In this document: piece by piece, positions 53,244 to 63,065 of the stretch | How the letters are laid out: each line of letters opens with the position of its first letter | Position numbering within the stretch: the stretch's first letter is position 1 | From: Parvibaculum sp041688015 | Lineage (GTDB): Bacteria > Pseudomonadota > Alphaproteobacteria > Parvibaculales > Parvibaculaceae | Assembly: GCA_041688015.1 (NCBI GenBank) | Contig: JBDNIY010000001.1 | Coordinates: forward strand, 124,001 to 188,000 | Direction of reading: 5' to 3' | Length of the DNA stretch: 64,000 nucleotides | Position numbers and translations under genes: made by a program | Notes under the pieces: model-generated | Databases searched by the model: none | What the model saw: the letters and a program-made list of their open reading frames with translations, nothing else | Told to the model about the DNA's origin: nothing

Positions 53244-53475
53244 CTTAAGTCGATTGCGACATCCGTCCGAAACGCGGCCTGTTTCTATCTGAATGTAGGA
53301 TTCTCGGACGGTTTTATGTACGCAAGATATTTCTCAAAAAATTCTAAGCCGCGGAATTCGTAGCGAGAATAGATTGCGGCTTCACTAGGCACGAATAATG
53401 CCGCCCAAAGATTAAGTGTCGACTAGTGAGTCCACCAACAAATAATGAATAGTCAGTCAATGACTATTGACTCAT
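53244..53475 (+). repeat. Shared upstream region, copy 2 (before the YCF48-RND operon)
   Basis: Partner of 50938-51176. CCGTCCGA (53263-53270) and TCGGACGG (53304-53311) form the inverted pair corresponding to that in copy 1, with both arms changed together. Order and spacing of the shared blocks are kept up to the terminal palindrome. Confidence 0.8.
53456..53471 (+). promoter_or_regulatory. Palindromic operator, transporter operon copy
   Basis: GTCAATGACTATTGAC, identical to 51157-51172, again followed by TCA and again containing TTGACT as a possible -35 (53467-53472). The -10 at 17-bp spacing is poor here (ACAGGT), so this promoter may need an activator. Confidence 0.65.
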
Positions 53476-53804
53476 TTTTAATTTTGTGGACAGGTGAGTA
53501 CACAAAAAAGTCGGTCAGTAGAGAGAGTTTCATCGTCGCCGGTGAATGGCAGGCAAAAAAGGGGGCGAGGTAATGAATTCAATAGATATTTGTGGCGTAC
53601 GCACAGTGTCAGAAATGGCAACCAAATTAGTCGTCGTTGGAGTTGACTGTGTAGGGCTGGATAAAAGCCAGCTATGGGGCAATCTCCGGGCATTCTCGGT
53701 AGAAACGATCGCAAAAGATGGGCAGGCGTAATTTGCTTGCAGACGGCAGCGTGTTCGTTTGTTGGGTGGTTGGCTTTGCCAAATCCAAAAATTCAGGAAT
53801 GTAG

Positions 53805-54854
53805 ATGGAAAATACACTTTCTTCGCAGCGGTCGGGTCAAGGTCAGCAACCTTCAACTTTGAGGCGGATCAGTTCAGTTGTTGGCGGCGTTACACCTGCT
53901 TTGATTATCGCGGCCCTCTTGTATGCCGCATTTTTTGTGAAACCAACTGTAAATACTGTGGGAGCGATCCGACCTGTCATCGAGCAGCGTGACCTATTTT
54001 ATAGCGTCGTAATGCCCGCAGACGAGACGGTCTGGGCCGTCGGCAACTACGGCAAAATTGTTATCAGTGAGGATGATGGGGCTACATGGACCCAGCAGCC
54101 TTCTGGCGTCGACGCACATCTGCAAAGCATAGCCGCATGGGACAGTAATCGGGCAGTCTCCGTTGGCAATAATCTTACGGTGCTCTACACGAACGACGGC
54201 GGAAAGCACTGGATAAAGGCGAAGGTCGACGCGAAAAAAAATCAAAATATTAATGAACTTGTGCGGGTGCGAGTACTTGCAGGAGGCCACGCGGTTGCTG
54301 TTGGAGAATTTGGGACCGTCCTTGCGTCCGACGATTTTGGCGCGTCCTGGCGCGCTCTTCCGGTTGAAGGAGACGCTTCGTGGAACGATGTCGGGCTTCT
54401 GAGTGCGCAAACGTATTTAATCGTGGGCGAGATTGGTCGAATTAAAATTACCTCAGACGGCGGAAAGACATGGGCGCAGTTGCCCAGCCCAACCAAGTCA
54501 ACCCTGAACTCAGTATTTTTCCGTGATGCGCGAAATGGCCTTGCTGCCGGTACCGGTGGAGTCGTTATTTCGACAGACGACAGCGGGGCCACATGGACGC
54601 AGCTCCCTCTGCTGACTCAGCAACATATCTTCGACGTGATGTGGGATGGCAGTCATTGGGTGCTTACTGGAGACAAGGGGGTCTTTCTATTTGGTTCTGC
54701 TAACACAAAGAGCTGGAGCGACATGTCGCAATTCGCAGGCTCGAGCTGGCACACTCAGACCACAACGCGAAATGACATATACGCGCTAGCGGGTCGGGGA
54801 GGGATCACTATTGCTAAGCCTGGCAAAGATAAGAAGAAAAGAGGGGCACAGTGA
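53805..54854 (+). CDS. YCF48-like beta-propeller protein
   Basis: A 349-residue protein with one N-terminal membrane anchor (VTPALIIAALLYAAFFV) and a periplasmic propeller made of YCF48/BNR-type repeats: WAVGNYGKIVISEDDGATW, AVAVGEFGTVLASDDFGASW, LIVGEIGRIKITSDGGKTW, GLAAGTGGVVISTDDSGATW, each about 45-50 residues. Such proteins frequently precede RND/MMPL transporters and DUF1302/DUF1329 genes and may act as their periplasmic partner. The stop overlaps the start region of the RND gene. First gene of the operon controlled by the palindrome at 53456. Confidence 0.85.
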   Translation: MENTLSSQRSGQGQQPSTLRRISSVVGGVTPALIIAALLYAAFFVKPTVNTVGAIRPVIEQRDLFYSVVMPADETVWAVGNYGKIVISEDDGATWTQQPSGVDAHLQSIAAWDSNRAVSVGNNLTVLYTNDGGKHWIKAKVDAKKNQNINELVRVRVLAGGHAVAVGEFGTVLASDDFGASWRALPVEGDASWNDVGLLSAQTYLIVGEIGRIKITSDGGKTWAQLPSPTKSTLNSVFFRDARNGLAAGTGGVVISTDDSGATWTQLPLLTQQHIFDVMWDGSHWVLTGDKGVFLFGSANTKSWSDMSQFAGSSWHTQTTTRNDIYALAGRGGITIAKPGKDKKKRGAQ

Positions 54855-57214
54855 TGATTAATAAGTTTTTAGATTGGTGTTGTTCGAACCGAAAGGTCGT
54901 TCTAATCGCGCTGATATTCATCACTATGGTAATGGGCTTTTTTGCCACCCAAGTGAAAATTAAGACGGTCTTTGGTGACTTGCTTCCGCAAGACCATGCC
55001 TTCGTGAAAGTGAATGATAAATTCAAACAGAGCTATGGCGGTTCGAACATCGTCAGCATCATGGTTGAAGTCAAAAAAGGAACCATTCTCAATCTTCCAA
55101 CTCTCGCGAAGATCCAGAAGATCACAGAAGAGGTGGCGCTGATACCAGGCGCCGACCCTTTCCAAGTAACGTCGCTGGCATCCAAGAAATTGAAGGAAAT
55201 CACGGCTTCGACGGAGGGCATAAAGACCCGTCCGCTGATGTTTCCTGACCTGCCACATAATGCGGAGGAAATAGCTGACCTGCGCCGCGCGATCACAAAT
55301 AATCCGCTCGTCTATGGCGCCTATGTGTCACAGGATTTCAAGGCAGCGCTAATAACTGTGGATTTTTACGATCATCTTCTCAACTACCGTGTGTTTTTCG
55401 ACAATATGTCGAAAATCATCAAGGACAACCAGTCACCCGACATCAATATCCGCGTTGTCGGGCAACCCATGCTTTATGGCTGGGTAATCCACTATTTTTC
55501 TGAGACCGAGAATCTCTTCCTAGGGACAATTGTAGGACTTTTCCTGATCCTATTCCTCATTGCCCGGACGTGGCATGGAACATTGATCCCGCTGCTGGCG
55601 GCAGGTACAAGTGCTGTTTGGGCTATCGGCTTTGCAGGTTTGATGGGCTACAATCTTGATCCACTGGTTGTTGTTGTCGCGTTCCTCATCAGTGCGCTGG
55701 CTATTTCCAACTCAATCCAGATCATTCAACGATTTGATCACAACATAGACACTGGATCTGAACCTACACCTCTTGCGGCTAGCCGAACCGCGCTTCAAAA
55801 GCTATTCCGTCCAGCGATGCTGGCGGTTGTAGCTGACGCAGGTTGTATGCTCGTTGTGGCAATGACGCCCATTCCTGTGTTGCAGAAAATTGCGTTCATT
55901 GGTGGATTCTGGGTCCTCAGTCTTGCCGTATGCGCTGTTATTTTGCCTGGAATTGCAGCGACATGGACAAAGGGCGTAACGAAGTTTGCGCATCCACTCA
56001 ATTTAAAGCCTGCCATGCATTTCATATTGGGTGGGTGTGTGAAAGCGGCAACCTCTCGCGCGAGGTATGTAATCATCGGGATTTCGGCCACCATTTTGAT
56101 GGTCTCGGGCCTTTATGCCACCAATTTGAAGATTGGTGACGCCAATCCAGGCTCACCGATTTTACGCGCTAATTCTGAGTATAACACTGACGCCAAGGAA
56201 CTTAGTGCAAAATTTCAGGGTGCCGATCGCCTGTTCGTTGTCGTCGACGGACAGAAAGGTGATGCAATCAAACAGCCCGAAATGCTGGCCAATATGGAAA
56301 ACTTCCAACGTTATATGGAAGCCCAGCCAGAAGTCGGCGGCAGTCTATCGATCGTAGATGTATTGCCTGCGGTAAACAGGACGCTTCATGAAGGCAACCC
56401 GCATTACTTGGAATTAGGTGCCGACGCCGGTACCAATGGTGAGCTTGCCTACCTCTTTATCTCTGGTTCGGATCCTGGTGATTTGCAACGTTATGTCGCG
56501 CCGGACTTTAGCAATGCATCCGTGACGCTGTTTCTTCGTGATCACCAAGGCGACACCCTTCGCAATGTTATAGCGCGAATTGAGGAATATACTGCGGAGC
56601 ATCCGCTCCCGCTGGGTAGGTATCTTCTTGCTGGCGGTTTGGGAGGTGTCCTGGCGGCAGTGAACGATGTGATCCTTGCTGGCCAGATTGAGGCTATTGC
56701 CTTTGCGCTTCTGGTTCTCGTTCTTGTGGCATCGCTAACATACCGCTCGTTGGCAGCCGGCACGTTTTTCATGGTGCCGGTAGTGCTCTCAAATACATTG
56801 ACGTTCAGCTATATGGCTTATTATGGCATCGGCATGAACATCAACACGTTGCCAGTCGTGGCGCTCGGCATTGGACTCGGCGTGGACTATTCATTCTATG
56901 TCGTCGATGCGATCCGCGAAGAGATGCACAAGAGTGGCAATCTAGAGCAAGCGATCACTCACGCATTGAATAGTGCCGGTATGGGTGTTCTTACCACCGT
57001 GCTGACGTTGGTTGTAAGCGTCAGCTTGTGGTCAATGTCGTCTCTGCGTCTGCAATCGGAGATGGCTGCGCTGATAGCGATCTGGCTAACCATTTCCGCA
57101 GTGGCGGCGTTGTTCCTGATGCCGGCGCTAGTTTATGTCTTCAAACCCGCATTCGTCGTGGGGCGCGGAGGGGCGCAAGGTACGCGCACGGCAGTTGTTG
57201 CTAACGCTGTGTGA
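54854..57214 (+). CDS. RND/MMPL family transporter
   Basis: A 786-residue inner-membrane transporter with two repeats of one helix, a periplasmic domain and five or more helices. First helix: VVLIALIFITMVMGFFATQ. Helix blocks: LFLGTIVGLFLILFLIARTW onward, and AIAFALLVLVLVASLTYRSL onward with GIGLGVDYSFYVVDAIREE, which carries the Asp of the proton path. It belongs to the RND superfamily group of hydrophobe exporters/importers found with DUF1302 and DUF1329. A GTG three bases upstream (54851) is an alternative start. Likely moves a hydrophobic compound or lipid between membranes. Confidence 0.87.
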   Translation: MINKFLDWCCSNRKVVLIALIFITMVMGFFATQVKIKTVFGDLLPQDHAFVKVNDKFKQSYGGSNIVSIMVEVKKGTILNLPTLAKIQKITEEVALIPGADPFQVTSLASKKLKEITASTEGIKTRPLMFPDLPHNAEEIADLRRAITNNPLVYGAYVSQDFKAALITVDFYDHLLNYRVFFDNMSKIIKDNQSPDINIRVVGQPMLYGWVIHYFSETENLFLGTIVGLFLILFLIARTWHGTLIPLLAAGTSAVWAIGFAGLMGYNLDPLVVVVAFLISALAISNSIQIIQRFDHNIDTGSEPTPLAASRTALQKLFRPAMLAVVADAGCMLVVAMTPIPVLQKIAFIGGFWVLSLAVCAVILPGIAATWTKGVTKFAHPLNLKPAMHFILGGCVKAATSRARYVIIGISATILMVSGLYATNLKIGDANPGSPILRANSEYNTDAKELSAKFQGADRLFVVVDGQKGDAIKQPEMLANMENFQRYMEAQPEVGGSLSIVDVLPAVNRTLHEGNPHYLELGADAGTNGELAYLFISGSDPGDLQRYVAPDFSNASVTLFLRDHQGDTLRNVIARIEEYTAEHPLPLGRYLLAGGLGGVLAAVNDVILAGQIEAIAFALLVLVLVASLTYRSLAAGTFFMVPVVLSNTLTFSYMAYYGIGMNINTLPVVALGIGLGVDYSFYVVDAIREEMHKSGNLEQAITHALNSAGMGVLTTVLTLVVSVSLWSMSSLRLQSEMAALIAIWLTISAVAALFLMPALVYVFKPAFVVGRGGAQGTRTAVVANAV

Positions 57215-57297
57215 TTGATTTCGTTGTGTTCCATATATCTAGCCGGGTAGGCTTTAATGAACTGCCGGTCTTTTAACTCGAAGGGGAGGACGTTTCT

Positions 57298-58881
57298 ATG
57301 CTGATAATTCGTAGACTGAAATATAAACCATCGCGGTTAGCGATGGCTCTGGCAGCCGGATTGATGGTGGTGTCCAGTGGACCGGCTTCTGCCGAAGATT
57401 TCTTCGACTCCATACATGTCGGAGGCTACGTGAGAGGTTGGGCATCCTTAAACTTGCAAGACATTCCCGACACGCCGCAAAATGATCGGGGCGATTTATC
57501 GATGTTGCGTGGATCGGTGCTCGTTGACACAACCGCAAAAACCGGACCAGTCAAGTGGAAGGCAATCGTTCGCGCAGATCGAGAATATAAGACCGACTTC
57601 ATGAAGCGACTGGAGAATATTACAAAAACGAAGACGCCTAGTGGTCCAGGTAGCAATATAACGGATCAGTATAACCGGGTCGACTTACGTGAGTTCTACG
57701 CGGATATTGATCTGAACAGCCGCGTCAAGCTGCGTCTGGGCAAGCAGCAGGTTGTTTGGGGAGAAAGCGACTTCTTTCGCGCAATGGATCTTATCCAGGG
57801 CTACGATTATCGGTGGCGTTCTTTCCTTGAGCCTGAGAATGAGGAGTTGAGGAAGCCTCTAATTCTTGTAAACACGATGATTCAGGTGCCTGAGGCAGAC
57901 GGAGCGTTGCAGGTGGTCGTGCGTCCAGGGTTGGATCGTAACCGCGATATTGGCAATACTTACGACTTATATGGCGGGCGCTGGACGCCACAGACCTTCA
58001 AGGGCGCCGACTTTATCGCTGGTGGTCTTACGATGGGCTATGATTATCACCATCCATCAGGGAATACAGACCACGTCACCGGAGGCATGCGCTGGACCGG
58101 CAGAGCAGGACCGGTCACTTACTCGCTGGCCTACCTGAAAACCTTCAATCCAGACCCGATCATCAACTCGGCCTTTGCTCCCTATCAAAAGACGCCCAGC
58201 AACCCCTTTGGCGACTGGATTTATCCGGAAATCAATCTGGTGGGCGTGACAGCTAGCGGGCAGGTGCCGATGATCGATTCCGTCTTGAGCACTGAGATCG
58301 TGTATTTCAAGGACGCGCCATACAATGTTGGACTGGCGACACCCGGCAGCAAGTTTATGCCAGCTCCCTACGGTAGCCTAAATACAATTCCGGGCTTTGG
58401 TGGAGTAATCCGTAAAAAGACTGTTATGTCGATGTTTCGTATTGATAAGCCGATAAACCTTAAGAACATGATCGGCACAAGCAGCGACTCTTTCCTTTCG
58501 TTCCAGGTCTTCGACAAGTGGATTCTCAATTACAAGGCCGCTGACGAGATTGTGGACATGGCGGGATACAATGCTCCCAAGGCGGAACACTCTACCATCG
58601 TAACTGGAATCCTAGCGATGAACTTTGCTGGTAACACTATTAATCCTACGCTAGCTGCGGGTTACGATCTCTGGAACAACGGTGCCTTCCTCATCCCCTC
58701 AGTCGAATTCGTAAGAGGAAACAACTGGCGACTCAGGGTTGAAGCTGACTTGTTTTTCTCAGCCAACAAACGACAGCCATCTGCGGCATCGCTGACCGGC
58801 TTGTCAGAAGACAAGGCCCATCTCTTTGGAACGCTTGCCAATAACGACCAGCTGGTTATTCGCGTGACCCGTCAGTTCTGA
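57298..58881 (+). CDS. DUF1302 family outer-membrane beta-barrel protein
   Basis: A 527-residue secreted protein with a signal peptide (cleavage near GPASAEDFF). The rest is rich in alternating strand patterns, with aromatic girdles and a C-terminal Phe (VIRVTRQF), as in outer-membrane barrels. It fits the DUF1302 family (VKLRLGKQQVVWGESDFFRAMDLIQGYDYRW is the usual core). DUF1302 proteins pair with DUF1329 proteins in loci for uptake or export of hydrophobic substrates. AAGGGGAGG precedes the ATG. Confidence 0.88.
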   Translation: MLIIRRLKYKPSRLAMALAAGLMVVSSGPASAEDFFDSIHVGGYVRGWASLNLQDIPDTPQNDRGDLSMLRGSVLVDTTAKTGPVKWKAIVRADREYKTDFMKRLENITKTKTPSGPGSNITDQYNRVDLREFYADIDLNSRVKLRLGKQQVVWGESDFFRAMDLIQGYDYRWRSFLEPENEELRKPLILVNTMIQVPEADGALQVVVRPGLDRNRDIGNTYDLYGGRWTPQTFKGADFIAGGLTMGYDYHHPSGNTDHVTGGMRWTGRAGPVTYSLAYLKTFNPDPIINSAFAPYQKTPSNPFGDWIYPEINLVGVTASGQVPMIDSVLSTEIVYFKDAPYNVGLATPGSKFMPAPYGSLNTIPGFGGVIRKKTVMSMFRIDKPINLKNMIGTSSDSFLSFQVFDKWILNYKAADEIVDMAGYNAPKAEHSTIVTGILAMNFAGNTINPTLAAGYDLWNNGAFLIPSVEFVRGNNWRLRVEADLFFSANKRQPSAASLTGLSEDKAHLFGTLANNDQLVIRVTRQF

Positions 58882-58918
58882 CCTATTGCGGCACATCAAA
58901 ACTATTAGGAGAGAAAAG

Positions 58919-60184
58919 ATGAAAAAACTATTTGTTCGAATCTCCGCTGCGCTGATTGCTTCGGCATCAGTGATGGCGATGCACGCTGCCAATGCGGCAG
59001 AGTTGAAACCTGGAGATGTGATCAACGCAGCGAACTTTGATCAAGTCAAGAACGACACTTTCGAAGGCCATAAGATCGGCGACATGATCACGGACAAGGT
59101 CGAGTTGCTGATTAAGAAATTTAACTTGTCTATTCCGTTGCGTCATTCCGAGGCGATTCCCGTGCCGCAGCAGGATATCGACAATACCAAGAAATACTCT
59201 GGAGACGTGAAAATCGATCCGGTTACGCATGAAGTCTCCGGCTATAAGGCTGGGACGCCATTCCCCGATCTTAAGATCGACGATCCGTTGGGGGGATTTA
59301 AGGCGCTCTGGAATCAATACTACCAAAATACCTATGGCAACACGTTTGATGGCCATTACACCTTCCTGTTCGTCGACTCTAACCGCGGTCTGGACCGTAT
59401 TCAAAGGTGGTATACGCTTTCATACAAGACGAAAGGTCGGCAGACTGGCGATCCGGTTGTGGGTGATGGCAGTCTTGTGAAGAAGCAACTGATTTTCGCA
59501 GTTGAGCCCTATGACATCAAGGGCATTGGCGTTTTCACGGTCCGTCATGACAGCCCTCAGCTTGAAGATAACTGGGCTTATGTGAAATCGGTGCGTAGGA
59601 CTCGCCAGCTGTCCGGCAGTTCATGGATGGACAATTTGGCGGGTAGCGTGCAGCTGAATGACGAATATGACGCCTTTGCCGGGCGTCCCAGCTGGTACCC
59701 TGCTGCAAAACTTGTTAAAAAGAGGTGGATTCTGGCAGTTGCACATCTGCCCTTGCCGTTGGTGGCTGATGGCTCAGATAACGCGACTAAGTACCCAACA
59801 GTAGATCTCACGGACAAACCCTACGCATGGCCGACGCATAAGGTTGAGTGGGAGCCGCGTGAAGTCTACGAGATCGAACTGACGATGCCTAAAGAACATC
59901 CCTACAGCAAGCGTATCCTGTTCCAAGATGTGCATTTTCCCCGCTTTTATCAAGTTGAGCATTTAGACAAGAGTGGAGATTTCGCAAAGATGTCATTCGT
60001 CTTTACTGCACCACAGAAGGGCGGCGATGGAATCATCGGTATGGCTCCATTGCAAGGAACCGCGTTTGATATCAAGCGAGGGTCAGCCTGGATTTATCTT
60101 GCAGAGCCAGACGTCACGATCAACCGCCCGGGTATCACTTCAGATGACGTGACGCTCGGCCAGCTGGAGGCAGCTGCGCAATAA
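58919..60184 (+). CDS. DUF1329 family envelope protein
   Basis: A 421-residue protein with a signal peptide (MKKLFVRISAALIASASVM... ending AANAAE) and the DUF1329 domain, a LolB-like outer-membrane lipid-binding fold. Landmarks: ELKPGDVINAANFDQVK at the mature N-terminus and QRWYTLSYKTKGRQTGDP. It almost always follows a DUF1302 gene, as here (37 bp apart). I use the ATG at 58919, which has TAGGAGAG upstream. A strong hairpin ends the unit. Confidence 0.88.
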   Translation: MKKLFVRISAALIASASVMAMHAANAAELKPGDVINAANFDQVKNDTFEGHKIGDMITDKVELLIKKFNLSIPLRHSEAIPVPQQDIDNTKKYSGDVKIDPVTHEVSGYKAGTPFPDLKIDDPLGGFKALWNQYYQNTYGNTFDGHYTFLFVDSNRGLDRIQRWYTLSYKTKGRQTGDPVVGDGSLVKKQLIFAVEPYDIKGIGVFTVRHDSPQLEDNWAYVKSVRRTRQLSGSSWMDNLAGSVQLNDEYDAFAGRPSWYPAAKLVKKRWILAVAHLPLPLVADGSDNATKYPTVDLTDKPYAWPTHKVEWEPREVYEIELTMPKEHPYSKRILFQDVHFPRFYQVEHLDKSGDFAKMSFVFTAPQKGGDGIIGMAPLQGTAFDIKRGSAWIYLAEPDVTINRPGITSDDVTLGQLEAAAQ

Positions 60185-60200
60185 CACCTAGACCTGATTT

Positions 60201-60228
60201 GGGGTGGCACACAGAGAGTTGCCACCCC
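60201..60228 (+). terminator. Stem-loop after the DUF1329 gene
   Basis: GGGGTGGCA (60201-60209) and TGCCACCCC (60220-60228) form a perfect 9-bp stem with a 10-base loop, 17 bases after the stop. There is no T run behind it, so it may act as a transcript-stabilising or weak termination hairpin. Confidence 0.65.
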
Positions 60229-60426
60229 GATCTATGGTCAAGATGATGGCAGAGAATAATATCAGTAGACAGATAATATTGAAGAAGGTCGACAGCAGCG
60301 TTGACTATTGTAGCTAATTAACGGCTGCGGAAAAATTTAGGGAAGGCTGATGTTTCCTTGGTCAGACGTGCGTTGTCCAAATCAATGCACTAGCATGCGC
60401 CGGAAAAGTATTGGGAGTTGCGCGGA

Positions 60427-61284
60427 ATGAAAAATCATCAGACGAAAGTGCTTGTCGACGGCTTTGTTTTTCTTGAAGGGCCGCGCTGGCATAAAGGACA
60501 TCTCTGGCTATCTGATATGTGGGACTATGTTGTTTATCGCCTCACCGTGGATGGTCGCTGGGAAGTGGTTTGTGAGGTGCCACAACGCCCGTCTGGATTA
60601 GGATTTCTAAAAGATGGAACACCGGTCGTTGTCTCGATGAGCGACCGCAAGCTAATGAAAATTATCGATTCAAGCCTTGTTGAATACGCAGATTTGAGTG
60701 ACGTAGCGCGCGGCGACCTGAATGATCTCGTGGTTGATCCCGAAGGTCGAATCTACGTTGGAAATTTCGGTTATGACTTGTTTGGAGGTGGTGAGACTGC
60801 CTTAGCAAATTTGGCGATGGTGGATGTTGATGGTTCAATACGCGTGGTCGCCGAAGACTTGGATTTTCCGAATGGCGTGGTCATCAAAGATGATGGCGGG
60901 ACGCTAGTTGTTGCGGAGACCTGGTCGAACCGCCTGACGGCGTTCGATAGGTCGCCTGCTGGTAATCTTTCAAACCGGCGTATCTATGCGAATATGGGAG
61001 AGCGTTCACCCGACGGTATCTGCATCGACAGTAAGGGCGGCATATGGGTCTCGTGCTTCAACACCGGTGAATTCGTCCGGGTTCTCGATGGAGGCGAAAT
61101 TACTGATCGAGTATTTTGCGCAGGAAAGCGCGCGGTAGCCTGTCAACTGGGCGGCGACGACGGACGGACACTATTCTGCTGCACTTTTACGGGTGAATTG
61201 GAAGACATCCATAATCGCAAGCGTGCAGGGGCGGTCGAAACGCTGCGCGTTGATGTGCCTGGTGTCGGTTTTCCGGAGGCTTAA
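60427..61284 (+). CDS. SMP-30/gluconolactonase family lactonase
   Basis: A 285-residue six-bladed propeller enzyme. Signatures: VFLEGPRWHKGHLWLSDM (metal-binding Glu and the first blade), DLNDLVVDPEGRIYVGNFG, LDFPNGVVIKDDGG (Asn metal ligand) and RSPDGICIDSKGGIW (Asp). Such enzymes hydrolyse lactones. Its place beside a Baeyer-Villiger monooxygenase and a CoA ligase suggests it opens the lactone the monooxygenase makes. It could be the first gene of a unit with the acyl-CoA synthetase 5 bp downstream. Confidence 0.85.
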   Translation: MKNHQTKVLVDGFVFLEGPRWHKGHLWLSDMWDYVVYRLTVDGRWEVVCEVPQRPSGLGFLKDGTPVVVSMSDRKLMKIIDSSLVEYADLSDVARGDLNDLVVDPEGRIYVGNFGYDLFGGGETALANLAMVDVDGSIRVVAEDLDFPNGVVIKDDGGTLVVAETWSNRLTAFDRSPAGNLSNRRIYANMGERSPDGICIDSKGGIWVSCFNTGEFVRVLDGGEITDRVFCAGKRAVACQLGGDDGRTLFCCTFTGELEDIHNRKRAGAVETLRVDVPGVGFPEA

Positions 61285-61289
61285 AGCGC

Positions 61290-63008
61290 GTGGAAAACAA
61301 AAACATACAAATGCATCAAAAGGCCAGTGCTTGGAAAACAAGATTGAACGCCGAAATGATCGCTCGCTACACCTCAAGTGGCGAGTGGAGCGGGATTACT
61401 CTGGCTCAGAATGCGCGGCAATGTTTGCGTGACTTCCCTGATCGGGTTGCAGTGATTGATGGCGGCGAGACGCGCACATTCAAACAAATCTCTGATGAGG
61501 CCACAACTTTGGCCGCGAACCTACGCGATCTGGGTTTGGTCCCGGGTGATGTTCTCAGTTTCCAGTTACCCAACTGGCGCGAAACGATGGTTATCAATCT
61601 GGCTGCGAGTCTTGCAGGCCTTGTGATTAATCCCATCGTGCCAATTTACCGCGATGCTGAGGTTGGTTTCATTCTGAAAAATTCTAACACGCGCGTTCTA
61701 TTCATCCCCGAAACTTTTCGCGGGTTCGATTATGTGGCGATGATCGAGCGCCTGCAGGTCGAATTGCCTGAGTTGCGCGATATTATCATCGTGCGTGGTG
61801 AGCGGCGTGGTTATGCCTCTTATTCGTCCTGCCTCCTGACGCAGAAGGAGCGCGATCCGTCTCATATGAGCGTGTCGTCGGAATCGCTCGGTGTCTCGTC
61901 GGACGACGCGCTAGAGGCAGATCCTAACGATGTGAAACTGCTGCTATATACGTCCGGTACAACAGGCAGCCCGAAAGGTGTCCTTCATAGCCACAATACG
62001 TTGCGTTCGGAAATAGAGGCGCTGCAGAAGTTTTGGAAGTTGAGTTCCGCTGACGTGATTCTAATGCCCTCGCCTGTGACGCATATCACTGGTTATCTCT
62101 ATGCGTTGGAGCTGGCATTTTCGCTTGGTATAACAGTTGTATTCATGGACCACTGGAATGTGGCCGATGCGACAAATCTTATTGTGGAACATGGCGTAAC
62201 GTTCAGCGTGGGTGCTACGCCATTTTTGTCAGAACTAGTCAACGAACTTGGAGATCGGGGCGTTGCTTTGCCGACGCTAAGGCTGTTTGCCTGTGGCGGC
62301 GCACCAGTGCCGCCGGAAGTTGTTCGGCGTGCCAACAATGTCATTCCAAGTTGCTTGGTGTTTCGCCTTTATGGTAGCAGCGAAGCTCCAACAATCACCC
62401 TTGGCGTAGCCGATGGCGATTCACCTCAGCTAGGCGCAATCACAGACGGATGCATTGCTAACCATGAAGTTCGGATTGTCGATGCGACAAGCGGCAAACT
62501 ATTGCCTACTGGTGAAGAAGGAGAAATCCTGACGCGGGGGCCCGAGGTGATGCTTGGCTACAGTAATTGGCAAGATACCCTTGACGCATTTGATGAAGAT
62601 GGATTTTTTCGAACAGGTGATCTTGGTTTTGTAAGTCACGATCAATACATAACGATCAGTGGACGGAAAAAAGACCTCATCATCAGAGGTGGTGAAAACA
62701 TTGGTGCCAAAGAGATCGAGGATGTGCTGTCTCGCCATCCAGCTGTCGTAGAAGCTGCAGTCGTTGCCATGCCTCATGTGCGAATGGGTGAAACTCCAGC
62801 AGCATTTGTGGTGCTTCGTTCCGGTATGGGGCTGACTTTCAAAGAAATGGTTAGCTTTCTTGAAGAGACGAGGTTTGCTCGACAGAAATTTCCAGAACGC
62901 CTGATTGTGGTCGATCAAATGCCGCGGACAGCATCTGGAAAAGTACTCAAGCATGTGCTTCGCGCTCGCTGCAAGGAAGATGGAGCATACGCTAATGAGA
63001 CATCCTGA
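61290..63008 (+). CDS. Acyl-CoA synthetase (AMP-binding, cyclohexanecarboxylate-CoA ligase-like)
   Basis: A 572-residue adenylate-forming ligase that activates a carboxylic acid as its CoA thioester. Motifs: LLYTSGTTGSPKGVLHSH (P-loop), RLYGSSEAPTITLG, FFRTGDLGF (Asp contacting ribose) and ISGRKKDLIIRGGENIGAKEIED, with the C-terminal Lys in MPRTASGKVLKHVL. The acid is not predictable; the neighbourhood suggests a hydroxy acid or ring-cleavage product. Starts with GTG 61290, GGAGG 10 bases upstream, directly after the lactonase gene. Complete length for the family. Confidence 0.9.
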   Translation: MENKNIQMHQKASAWKTRLNAEMIARYTSSGEWSGITLAQNARQCLRDFPDRVAVIDGGETRTFKQISDEATTLAANLRDLGLVPGDVLSFQLPNWRETMVINLAASLAGLVINPIVPIYRDAEVGFILKNSNTRVLFIPETFRGFDYVAMIERLQVELPELRDIIIVRGERRGYASYSSCLLTQKERDPSHMSVSSESLGVSSDDALEADPNDVKLLLYTSGTTGSPKGVLHSHNTLRSEIEALQKFWKLSSADVILMPSPVTHITGYLYALELAFSLGITVVFMDHWNVADATNLIVEHGVTFSVGATPFLSELVNELGDRGVALPTLRLFACGGAPVPPEVVRRANNVIPSCLVFRLYGSSEAPTITLGVADGDSPQLGAITDGCIANHEVRIVDATSGKLLPTGEEGEILTRGPEVMLGYSNWQDTLDAFDEDGFFRTGDLGFVSHDQYITISGRKKDLIIRGGENIGAKEIEDVLSRHPAVVEAAVVAMPHVRMGETPAAFVVLRSGMGLTFKEMVSFLEETRFARQKFPERLIVVDQMPRTASGKVLKHVLRARCKEDGAYANETS

Positions 63009-63065
63009 CCCTGCCATACTAGACCCCCAGACGATTGAGCAGCCAACCCGATTACAGGTAGAATT

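Larger units (their letters stand above)
53061..53804. other. 744-bp upstream region of the transporter operon
   Basis: Contains the second copy of the shared upstream region (53244-53475) and the palindrome. Between the palindrome and the YCF48 gene there is a possible 52-codon frame (ATG at 53573, with GGCGAGG before it, to 53731) whose product I do not recognise; it could be a leader peptide or chance. Confidence 0.55.
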
